Shown here piece after piece: positions 1 through 6,519 of a DNA stretch of 10,262 bases. Location: contig CAYUUV010000033.1 in the NCBI GenBank assembly GCA_964448015.1, forward strand, positions 1 through 10,262, written 5' to 3'. This DNA comes from JACKGS01 sp964448015. Lineage in GTDB: Bacteria; Patescibacteriota; Saccharimonadia; Saccharimonadales; UBA7683. How positions within the stretch are numbered: the stretch's first letter is position 1; every line of letters starts with the position of its first letter. Under the pieces are notes generated by a model, which was given only the letters and a program-made list of their open reading frames with translations, made no database searches and was not told where the DNA came from. The position numbers were made by a program, and so were the translations under genes.

Positions 1-44
1 TTTACTGTACTGTGATCTGATTGGAATTGCAATACTTTGTATAT

Positions 45-647
45 CTACTTTGTTGTATGCCGACTCAAAACGGACGGAATCGGCTCATTAAATTTTATTG
101 GTATATCGAGCGCCTCAAATTCCTCAGCTGAGATTTTGAATGCATCAACAAAAACCGGTGTAATACTACCGAACCGGGCGTCTGACCAGTCTAAGCCCAG
201 TTCCTGCGCAAGGTGTTGTACAGCACTCTCGGTTTTGCCTTCGATTTCTATAAACGAAGGTACCCAGGGCCACGTATCAAGCATGATCTCTGTATCATCT
301 TTCAACCAAACTTCACGTTTTGATTCTTGCTCTGACTTAATTTCTAGCCCAATTGCTAAAAGAAACGCTATGGCCGCCTCATAGTTATTCACTACAACCG
401 GCTGCTCAAAAGTCTGACCCAGTTCTTGCGCTTTCACCGATTTCAGCATCAATTCTACGGTGCCATCAAGCTCTTCGCGTAGGCGTACCCATGAGCCATT
501 TTTATTCAGCCGACGGTCTGGAAAGTCAAACGTGGTTCTGCGCATTAACCGCATCGGTACATAACACCGAGCACCTAGACCACTGAGCTTGGTGCGTATT
601 ATTTCGTGATCACTATTGAGAAACTTGGCTTCAATTTCTTTTTGCAC
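45..647 (-). CDS. CYTH-domain protein (class IV adenylate cyclase CyaB / triphosphatase-like)
   Basis: A 200-residue CYTH protein. The fold is a tunnel that binds triphosphate and metal; family members are class IV adenylate cyclases, thiamine triphosphatases or inorganic triphosphatases. The signature ExExK is at residues 4-8 (EIEAK). Basic and acidic tunnel positions follow: R55 and R57 (WVRLRE), K69, K110-R111, D124 and the FIEIEG stretch (E134, E136), which is typical of CyaB-like members. No signal peptide or membrane span is seen, so it is probably cytosolic. The start is GTG, chosen because AAGGAG lies 9 nt upstream and the ExExK motif must sit at the extreme N-terminus. It begins 18 nt after the obgE stop, so the two are almost certainly cotranscribed. 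The stop is TAG. The last 30 or so residues extend past the recognisable CYTH core. The exact substrate cannot be read from sequence; the family is sure, the reaction is not. The 44 bases beyond its stop hold no visible terminator. Confidence 0.88.
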   Translation of the reverse strand: MQKEIEAKFLNSDHEIIRTKLSGLGARCYVPMRLMRRTTFDFPDRRLNKNGSWVRLREELDGTVELMLKSVKAQELGQTFEQPVVVNNYEAAIAFLLAIGLEIKSEQESKREVWLKDDTEIMLDTWPWVPSFIEIEGKTESAVQHLAQELGLDWSDARFGSITPVFVDAFKISAEEFEALDIPIKFNEPIPSVLSRHTTK

Positions 648-656
648 AATACACTT

Positions 657-662
657 CTCCTT
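657..662 (-). promoter_or_regulatory. Shine-Dalgarno site of the CYTH gene
   Basis: AAGGAG on the minus strand, 9 nt before the GTG start at 647-645. It lies in the 18-nt gap after the obgE stop. It decides the GTG start, as there is no ATG nearby. Confidence 0.8.
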
Positions 663-665
663 GAA

Positions 666-1955
666 TTAATCTTGCTCTTGCAGGGTAATGGTGTCGGGGT
701 GACGACCAAATACGAGGGTACTTTCAGGACTGGCACCTTTTCGAATTAGTTCGTGAGAGATACCCATTTTCTTCATAATATCGCGAAGACGTTGACGGCC
801 GTGAAAATCTTCAAAATCAGTTCGGCGGGCAAACTTTTCAATCTTGTGTCCGGTGATTTTGAAGGTATTTTCTTCGATTTTCTGCACATTCCAGGCTAAT
901 TCCTGCGTATCGAGCGTATAAATATGCTCCTGGGCGGTATTTTCAGCCTCTTCTTCGGCTTTTTTAGCCTTATTGGTATCAATGACTACTCTCAACTCGC
1001 GAAGCAGCTCGCGAATCCCTGTGTGTGCCTGCGACGAAATCGCAAATAGCGGTGTCTTCTTTGGCACTACTTTTTGAAGCTGTGCAAGCAAATCAGCCGT
1101 TATTTCCTCATCTAGACCCTCTATTTTGGTAATTGCCACCACCTCTGGTCGCTGCGCCAACTCAGGATTATGGAGCTGTAGTTCACTACGGATGATTTGA
1201 TACGTTTTTCCAATATCATCACTGTAGGCGTCTATCAGGTGTAACAATACGCCAGTGCGCTCAACGTGTCGTAAAAATTCATGCCCAAGTCCCTTTCCCT
1301 CCGAAGCGCCTTCAATGATACCGGGAATATCTGCTATCAACAGAGTGGTATTGTCGATATCCGCTACGCCAAGGTGAGGTGTTAATGTGGTGAATGCGTA
1401 ATCGGCAATTTCTGGTCGAGCATTACTAACAACTGAGAGAAAGGTTGACTTGCCAGCATTTGGTAAACCAACCAAGCCCACATCGGCGATCAATTTGAGC
1501 TCTAGTTCAAGTGTTAGTTCCTCGCCTGCTTCACCCTTTTCGGCAACCCGCGGCGTTTGGCGTACACTACTTTTAAAGTGGGCGTTGCCGAAACCGCCGT
1601 CACCACCCTTAGCTATAATGATGCTCTGACCCGCCTCGGTCAGATCTGCAATTATATCTGGACCATTCCATACAATAGTACCCACCGGAACCGAAACCGT
1701 TAGATCAGCTCCTTTTTTACCGTGGCGGCGGCGCTTAGCGCCGGATTCACCACGCTCAGCTCTGAGCTCTGGCTTAAACCGAAAGTCTACGAGCGTATTC
1801 GTATTTTCATCCGCCAGGAAGATCACGTCGCCGCCCTTGCCGCCATCACCACCATCAGGGCCGCCTTTATCCACATAAATTTCATGTCGAAAACTCACGG
1901 CACCATTGCCGCCATCACCTGCCTTCACTAAAACTGTCGCCTTATCAACAAACAT
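666..1955 (-). CDS. obgE: Obg family GTPase ObgE/CgtA
   Basis: A 429-residue Obg GTPase, which associates with the large ribosomal subunit and acts in 50S assembly and stress control. Domain order: glycine-rich Obg fold (about 1-158, with GGxGGxGG-type runs at 12-45), G domain (about 159-328) and C-terminal OCT domain (about 343-425). G1 is GLPNAGKST (163-171), switch I is TTLTPHLG (189-196), and G3 is DIPG (209-212) followed by IIEGA. G4 reads TKIE (276-279) where most relatives have NKxD, and G5 reads SSQ (307-309) instead of SAx. Length and domain content are normal. The ATG at 1955 starts exactly with the conserved Obg N-terminus (MFVDKATV), but no Shine-Dalgarno precedes it. A TATAAT lies only 8 nt upstream, suggesting a leaderless or near-leaderless mRNA. 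The stop is TAA, 18 nt before the CYTH gene of the same unit. Confidence 0.97.
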   Translation of the reverse strand: MFVDKATVLVKAGDGGNGAVSFRHEIYVDKGGPDGGDGGKGGDVIFLADENTNTLVDFRFKPELRAERGESGAKRRRHGKKGADLTVSVPVGTIVWNGPDIIADLTEAGQSIIIAKGGDGGFGNAHFKSSVRQTPRVAEKGEAGEELTLELELKLIADVGLVGLPNAGKSTFLSVVSNARPEIADYAFTTLTPHLGVADIDNTTLLIADIPGIIEGASEGKGLGHEFLRHVERTGVLLHLIDAYSDDIGKTYQIIRSELQLHNPELAQRPEVVAITKIEGLDEEITADLLAQLQKVVPKKTPLFAISSQAHTGIRELLRELRVVIDTNKAKKAEEEAENTAQEHIYTLDTQELAWNVQKIEENTFKITGHKIEKFARRTDFEDFHGRQRLRDIMKKMGISHELIRKGASPESTLVFGRHPDTITLQEQD

Positions 1956-1963
1956 CGTATTAG

Positions 1964-1992
1964 ATTATAGGTTATAACCTATAGATTATGAA
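1964..1992 (-). promoter_or_regulatory. Promoter of the obgE-CYTH unit
   Basis: The minus strand has a perfect -10 TATAAT at 1969-1964 and a weak -35 TTCATA at 1992-1987 with a 17-bp spacer. The expected transcription start is about 1957, at most a couple of bases before the ATG at 1955. The promoter follows directly on the terminator of the upstream CHAP gene and is overlapped by a perfect palindrome. Confidence 0.65.
1966..1983. repeat. 18-bp perfect palindrome over the obgE promoter
   Basis: TATAGGTTATAACCTATA is its own reverse complement. It covers four bases of the -10 box and most of the spacer towards the -35. A direct repeat TAGATTAT also flanks its core (1961-1968 and 1982-1989). 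The position is that of an operator for a dimeric repressor, but no regulator gene is in the window. The palindrome has no room for a loop, so a DNA site is more likely than an RNA hairpin. Confidence 0.6.
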
Positions 1993-2003
1993 GGATTGAA
2001 CAG

Positions 2004-2031
2004 AAAAACCCCGTAAATGCACGGGGTTTTT
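2004..2031 (-). terminator. Intrinsic terminator after the LysM-CHAP gene
   Basis: An 11-bp perfect stem, AAAAACCCCGT (2004-2014) with ACGGGGTTTTT (2021-2031), and a 6-nt loop. It begins 16 nt after the TAG of the CHAP gene. The minus-strand transcript ends in a U run. The stem is symmetrical, so it could also stop plus-strand transcription. Confidence 0.92.
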
Positions 2032-2047
2032 GGGCAAGACTTTGTGT

Positions 2048-3208
2048 CTAATGTATGTAGTTGAAGAGTCCTACTTGATCTGCAGGGATTGTTCGGCTTG
2101 AAGTACGATTCCAGCCAGCATAGTTCATTTCGCTTACCAGTACACTACCGTCGGCATTCACAGCCTCGACGTAGCCAACGTGACCGTAGCCTCCCCAGCC
2201 ACCACTAGTCTGGAATACGTCACCAGCTTGTGGATTCTTGTCAACGGCAAATCCCGAGGCACGAGCTAAGGCTGCCCACGTCGTTGCGTTACCCCAGTTG
2301 CTACCAATCGGACGGCCGGCTGCGGCCCGCTTATTAAATGCGTAATAGGTACAGTAGCCGTATGCATATCGGTTGCCAGCAAACACTACGCCACTACCAC
2401 CCCATGAGAAGCTTGTACTTCGCTGTGCACTGCTTGCGGTTGAACGAGTTGCAGCACGCACCACTGGCTTAACTCCATTTGGAATAATAACCTTCATGCC
2501 TGGCTTTAATCCATTCAGTTCAACGTCGTTGAAAGCAATGATTTGTTCAGCACTGGTTTGATAGGTACTGGCAAGACTTTCTGCCGTATCAGCACCTTGT
2601 ACGGTATACAGCACACCTGTTACAGGCAAAATTACCAGTTTGGCACCAGGCGACAACGTGTCAGATCGTAAATCATTGGCCCAGCGAACTGTGTCTTCGG
2701 TGATACCATATTTTGCAGCAATTGATGCAACCGTATCACCTTCAACGGTCGTGATAGTCTTGATATCTTGCACTGACTTCAGGGATGGGGCAACAAGCTG
2801 CGGCTTATCAACAATTGCTGTTGTCGCTTCTTCGGTTTTTGTCGCCATACTCACCTGTGCATCTAGTGTGTCAGCACGGTTTGTGACATTTGGTGTTACT
2901 AACAAATTTGCTTCTTGTGCAACAGCAGCAGCTACTTCAGCTGCAACCACTTCGTCAACTGGTTGTGTTTCTGGTACCTGAATAGGGTTGTCGAGCCGAG
3001 CTGCAGGTGCAACATAGCGAGATTCACTCGAGACTCTTCCGACTAATTGACTCCCAGCTACACTGAGTAGTACAACAGATACGATTCCAAGTTTAATATA
3101 GCGAGCGGCCTTGTGACGGTGGCTTTGTTTGCTGGTTTCTGTTTGGGATACGGATTGTAACCGTGTGCCCAGTTGAGCACGTAACGAGGTAACAGATTTG
3201 TTACTAAT
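2048..3208 (-). CDS. Membrane-anchored LysM-LysM-CHAP peptidoglycan hydrolase
   Basis: An envelope hydrolase of 386 residues if started at the ATT at 3208. Order: basic cytosolic tail; membrane span or signal anchor at about 38-56 (IKLGIVSVVLLSVAGSQLV); Ala/Val-rich linker; LysM 1 at about 153-195 (TVEGDTVASIAAKYGI) and LysM 2 at about 199-244, both glycan-binding; Ser/Arg linker; and a CHAP amidase/endopeptidase domain at about 268-386. CHAP catalytic candidates are C286 (YGYCTYY), H343 (YGHVGYVE) and N362 (SEMNYAG). The first ordinary start in frame is GTG at 2950, but it has no Shine-Dalgarno and would remove the membrane anchor. The frame stays open upstream to a TAG at 3247-3245 with no ATG, GTG or TTG. 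ATT at 3208-3206 has GGAG 5 nt before it. A one-base sequence error hiding a normal start is the alternative. The gene has its own promoter (3424-3452), a leader of about 209 nt and a terminator. It probably acts in wall remodelling. Confidence 0.9.
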   Translation of the reverse strand: MSNKSVTSLRAQLGTRLQSVSQTETSKQSHRHKAARYIKLGIVSVVLLSVAGSQLVGRVSSESRYVAPAARLDNPIQVPETQPVDEVVAAEVAAAVAQEANLLVTPNVTNRADTLDAQVSMATKTEEATTAIVDKPQLVAPSLKSVQDIKTITTVEGDTVASIAAKYGITEDTVRWANDLRSDTLSPGAKLVILPVTGVLYTVQGADTAESLASTYQTSAEQIIAFNDVELNGLKPGMKVIIPNGVKPVVRAATRSTASSAQRSTSFSWGGSGVVFAGNRYAYGYCTYYAFNKRAAAGRPIGSNWGNATTWAALARASGFAVDKNPQAGDVFQTSGGWGGYGHVGYVEAVNADGSVLVSEMNYAGWNRTSSRTIPADQVGLFNYIH

Positions 3209-3242
3209 ACCAACTCCCTGTCTTGCAATGCAAGACGAGCAT
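3204..3242 (-). promoter_or_regulatory. Initiation region of the CHAP gene: ATT start, Shine-Dalgarno and overlapping 12-codon upstream ORF
   Basis: The minus strand has GGAG at 3217-3214, five bases, then ATT at 3208-3206 in the CHAP frame. A small ATG ORF (3242-3240, peptide MLVLHCKTGSWY) runs through this Shine-Dalgarno. It ends in TAG at 3206-3204, sharing one base with the ATT. Such an overlap would suit translational coupling. The upstream ORF lacks a good Shine-Dalgarno of its own and may be chance. Confidence 0.4.
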
Positions 3243-3417
3243 CTCTAGTTTGTCTTACTTCCACTGTAGGGAAAGAGATATGTCGACCTTATTAGTTAAT
3301 TAATATTGCTTCTAAGATGATATCTCGTGCGACATTTTGAGGATGATCAACCGCTCTGTTCCCACCGTGTCTTTTCAATGCGTTTTTGATATTGACAAAG
3401 AAACTAAGTGATTGATA
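3209..3417 (-). other. Long 5' leader of the CHAP gene
   Basis: About 209 nt lie between the predicted transcription start (about 3417) and the ATT start. No riboswitch or T-box is recognised. Contents: an open frame from 3426 to a double TAA at 3294-3289, whose only usual start is TTG at 3378 (28 codons, no Shine-Dalgarno); a 7-bp inverted repeat GAGATAT/ATATCTC spanning roughly 3273-3326; and an AT-rich patch with TTAATTAA at 3296-3303. Confidence 0.4.
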
Positions 3418-3423
3418 AGTAAT

Positions 3424-3452
3424 ATTTTATCAAGAGGTACGACCATTGTCAA
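3424..3452 (-). promoter_or_regulatory. Consensus sigma-70-type promoter for the CHAP gene
   Basis: Perfect -35 TTGACA (3452-3447), 17-bp spacer, -10 TAAAAT (3429-3424). The predicted start is about 3417. This is the closest match to the housekeeping consensus in the window. Confidence 0.85.
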
Positions 3453-3478
3453 TAGGCTTATGCGACCCCTGTTTTTCT

Positions 3479-3578
3479 NNNNNNNNNNNNNNNNNNNNNN
3501 NNNNNNNNNNNNNNNNNNNNNNNNNNNNNNNNNNNNNNNNNNNNNNNNNNNNNNNNNNNNNNNNNNNNNNNNNNNNNN
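3479..3578. other. Assembly gap of exactly 100 N
   Basis: The round number marks a placeholder of unknown real size. It removes the C-terminal part of the MltG domain. The short in-frame tail beyond it, ending at TAA 3460-3458, is not reliable. Confidence 0.97.
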
Positions 3579-4861
3579 GAATTAACCTCTCCAAACTGCG
3601 CGGCGGCGTACTTAAATGTTGGATCTGCCCCTAACGGCATACCCTCTCTCAGCCGTTTGAGAAAGACTTGGGCTATGGTTTTTTGAGTAGCCGCATTGGG
3701 CTCTTCCTTTTGTACAATCGACGCTAGAATGACTGCTTCTTCAAATGTGATACCTTGTTGCTGAAGACCTGCGAGAACCTCCTTGCTGAGCTTACTTTGA
3801 AAGGTGTCGAGCATCAGCCTCATAAGTGCTTCTGCCGATGTATCTGGCCCAATTTTATAAGTGTCAGGGAAGAGGTAGCCTTCAAGTCTTGTGTTACTTG
3901 GTAGGTTTTTCAGTAGCGAATGGTCGCGCACGGCCGTTAGTGCGGCTTGAAGTTCAGCCTCGGAATAACCATCTTCCTGAAGTGTGTCTAAAATTTGGTC
4001 GAGCCGCAGACCAGGTGCTATCAACACATCAACGGTGGTAATTTTACCATCTGCGATAATTGCAACAATCTCCGAAACCGATTGATTACTGGAAATTCGG
4101 TAAGTACCAGCCTGTAAACTAGCGGTGTTGTTCATACGAACGAACAGGGTGAATGCTGTGGCACTTTTAATCAAGCCCTTGCTTTCAAGATCACGAGCAA
4201 TAACCTGAGTACCACTGCCTGAGCTCACGGTCACAACTTGGTAGTGAGGATCTGCCGTTTTAGCCGAGAGTGCCTGAAAATACCACCCGACGACCGCAAA
4301 ACAGGCAAGCGTAATCAAAGCAACGACACTACTAACAAATTTAACTACGCCACGATGCGTATGCTTATTGGCAGCCACCTTGGTTGGTGATTTTTTTTTA
4401 CGTTTTCGAACTGGGTGTGCAGTAGCAGGCTGCGTTGCCGCAGGTGTATACTGTATAGCCGGCAACTGTGTTCTGATAAAGTCTTCCAGAATAAATGTTG
4501 CAGCGAGCGCATCAACATCACCTTTAGCGTAGGGTTTTTTACGTCTATTCAACTCTTCTTCGGCTTTCACAGAGGTCAATGATTCATCTTGCCAGTAAAT
4601 TGGAATTGCAGGCGGTATTTTAAGCATCTGCGCAATCATCTCAACTCGTGCCGTCTGGGCAGTTGCATCGCCGTTTTGATTTCTTGGATACCCAATCACT
4701 ACAGCTTGCACAGCATTTACATGCAACAGATGTGCAAATTCATGAGCCAGCTGCGGAGTGGCTTCCAGTGTAGTCAACGGACGCGGAAACGGTGCGGTCG
4801 TATCACAAACCGCCACACCGATGCGCTTTTCTCCGATGTCGATGCCAATATAAGAACTCAT
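3579..4861 (-). CDS. ruvX/mltG: RuvX/YqgF - MltG/YceG fusion protein (3' end in gap)
   Basis: One open frame joins two proteins that are normally separate. Residues 1-130 are RuvX/YqgF (RNase H fold; linked in other bacteria to pre-16S rRNA processing and Holliday-junction resolution). GIDIGEKRIGVAV carries D8, DESLTS gives E93, and GDVDALAATFIL gives D117. Residues 131-172 are a Pro/Ala then Lys-rich linker (RKRKKK at 152-157). A membrane span follows at about 174-195. The rest is a periplasmic-side MltG/YceG endolytic transglycosylase: LysM-like part at about 207-280, then EGYLFPDTY (327-335), ASIVQKE (380-386; E386 is the likely catalytic position) and GMPLGADPT (407-415). The last 100 or so residues usual for MltG fall in the gap. 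The ATG at 4861 has an AAGGGA site about 8 nt upstream and lies 26 nt after the previous gene. No in-frame ATG lies between the two parts. Nine A (4391-4399) at the joint leave open a homopolymer error or slippage. Each domain is certain; the covalent fusion is likely. Confidence 0.88.
4391..4399 (-). other. A9 homopolymer at the RuvX-MltG joint
   Basis: The coding strand reads CGT followed by nine A (three AAA codons) and TCA. With eight A the frame reaches TAG about 18 codons on; with ten A it reaches TAA about 12 codons on. Either length would give RuvX with a short basic tail and no MltG. It is a possible slippage site or sequencing-error site. Confidence 0.6.
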
Positions 4862-4887
4862 GCTGTATTCCCTTGCCCTCGCACTAC

Positions 4888-6519
4888 CTAACGACCACTG
4901 TTATTCTTATCAACATCCAATGTTATATGTATGCGTTGCGCTTGCGGTGCTCGTCGCGCCCAGAACGGAGAAAGATTAATGTCAACACCTTTCACGCCAG
5001 GTAAATCTTGTAAATACGAACGCATTTCGCCAAACTTTTTACCGGCAAGTGTTTCTTTCAGTTCTTCGGTGTCAAATTGAGGACCATACTGCGCCAGAGT
5101 TGTAATTTTATAAACCGCAACCCGCTCGTTGCCTGAAACTTTTTCAAACTTCACCCCTTCAAAGCCATTATCGTACACCCGCTGCTGGTCTTGATTGGTC
5201 ATTTTTGTAGCCACAAACGCATCGAGTGCTGCACCCAGATCTTTATTGCTCACACCCAGTAGTGAATAGGTTGCCTGCACCGTCAACTTACCTTCATTAG
5301 CTTCTTGGCCAACCGCTGGCTCGCTGACAACACCACCAAAACTTGTAGCAAACGAATCATTAAAAATGGTGACATCTGTACCCATTGCATTTTTCAGTTC
5401 GTCTTTAATAGCCGCCGTATCCTGTTGATTCAATTGTTCTTTAGCCTTGTCTACGTCAGCTTGAGCTATAATCTTCACAATTCTACTGGTACCACCAGTC
5501 ATCTGAGAACCTTTTGCGGTAACCGAAGCGTGCCCCGCGACAGTATAATTGCGCGGTGATAGGTTAAACTGATCACCATTCTGTGCCGCCACCACATTAA
5601 CAACATCAGAAAGTACGCAGCCCGGACCAACATCATCAAGTTGCGCTGTCTCTTGAGTAACAAAGTTCTTGTCCGCAGCAGATACGACCGTACCCGAAGG
5701 AATGGTAAGCCCGAATGTTGCCGGGCTACAAGTGGCGCTCAGTGTCACTTCTCCGGAAGCTTTAGTACCTCGGTCTTCCTCACCCGTTGCGGTAAATGTT
5801 TGACTCAGCGTCTTCTTACTTTCTTGGTAATGTGCCTTGAGATTAAATGCTGCAGGATCAGACTGGGCTAAATTGGCATTAATGTTAGCTGAAAACGCCA
5901 CGTCAACAGGTGTTGTTTCGGCACGAATCACCACACTGGCTTTCGTTCTTCCAAAAATAGCGGCTGCAATAATTGCCAGCACTAAGACCACCGCTCCACC
6001 AATCAGTAATTTTTTACGGAATGTATCAAAGTTAGGAATACCCTTGTTCTTTGTCTTTGTTCCCTTACTAGGAGATTTTTTATCGGAATCAGCTGCGTTG
6101 TCGTTATCTAGCGCTTCAAGCTCTTCGGTACTGAGCTCAACTTCGTCGGCATCAGTCAAATCATCAGACATTGTTGTCTCCTCATCAAGCTGCCCGACAT
6201 TTTCGCTCACTTCAAGCTGCTCATCAGTCGCATCAGCAGTGGCACCAACGAGCATTGGTTTAGACTGCAAGTTTTTTGCAATATAAAAATGCAGGCTACC
6301 GGCTAGGGTAGTCAGCGCATGGTTACTGGTTACAATAACTGGCTGTTTGTTCGCACTATCGGCAGCACGCTTCAGCAGCTTCAGATTGACGACACTTTGT
6401 AGTACGGTACTACCCTTGGGCGGCACAAGTGCAATAATTTTTTCAGAACTTGATTTAACACGCTCAATAATAGAGGTGATGTCGTCTTCAATATCTATGT
6501 AGATAACGTCTTTCTTCAT
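4888..6519 (-). CDS. Bitopic membrane protein with external baseplate-J-like region
   Basis: A 543-residue protein. Residues 1-90 form a predicted alpha/beta cytosolic domain (KIIALVPPKGSTVLQS, then PVIVTSNHALTTLAG). Residues 95-160 are a very acidic, low-complexity linker ending in a Lys-rich patch. One membrane span is at about 171-190 (LLIGGAVVLVLAIIAAAIFG), preceded by RKK, so the N-terminus is inside. The large external part carries a baseplate-J-like stretch (GTKASGEVTL, then IPSGTVVSAADKNFVTQET, about 251-292) with C264 and C301 as a possible disulfide. Proteins of this type are common in CPR genomes, where they are usually named baseplate J family although no phage is involved; their function is unknown to me. 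The ATG directly abuts the TAG of the actin-like ATPase gene, with a weak GAG 7 nt upstream, pointing to coupled translation. The stop TAG is 26 nt before ruvX-mltG. A role in the envelope or as a partner of the actin-like protein is inferred from position only. Confidence 0.82.
   Translation of the reverse strand: MKKDVIYIDIEDDITSIIERVKSSSEKIIALVPPKGSTVLQSVVNLKLLKRAADSANKQPVIVTSNHALTTLAGSLHFYIAKNLQSKPMLVGATADATDEQLEVSENVGQLDEETTMSDDLTDADEVELSTEELEALDNDNAADSDKKSPSKGTKTKNKGIPNFDTFRKKLLIGGAVVLVLAIIAAAIFGRTKASVVIRAETTPVDVAFSANINANLAQSDPAAFNLKAHYQESKKTLSQTFTATGEEDRGTKASGEVTLSATCSPATFGLTIPSGTVVSAADKNFVTQETAQLDDVGPGCVLSDVVNVVAAQNGDQFNLSPRNYTVAGHASVTAKGSQMTGGTSRIVKIIAQADVDKAKEQLNQQDTAAIKDELKNAMGTDVTIFNDSFATSFGGVVSEPAVGQEANEGKLTVQATYSLLGVSNKDLGAALDAFVATKMTNQDQQRVYDNGFEGVKFEKVSGNERVAVYKITTLAQYGPQFDTEELKETLAGKKFGEMRSYLQDLPGVKGVDINLSPFWARRAPQAQRIHITLDVDKNNSGR

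Noticed and set aside
2950..2950. GTG at 2950 as start of the CHAP protein
   Set aside because: No Shine-Dalgarno, and an in-frame membrane anchor and basic tail are encoded upstream. An exported hydrolase without export signal is unlikely.
3058..3264. GTG-started 68-residue frame on the minus strand before the CHAP gene
   Set aside because: It runs through the region where the CHAP frame encodes a basic tail and membrane anchor; it has no Shine-Dalgarno and no recognisable domain. Only its first codons might matter if there is an indel.
3458..3478. Short C-terminal tail of MltG (RKTGVA, then TAA)
   Set aside because: Same gap problem. It could be real by chance, but nothing in it is MltG-like.
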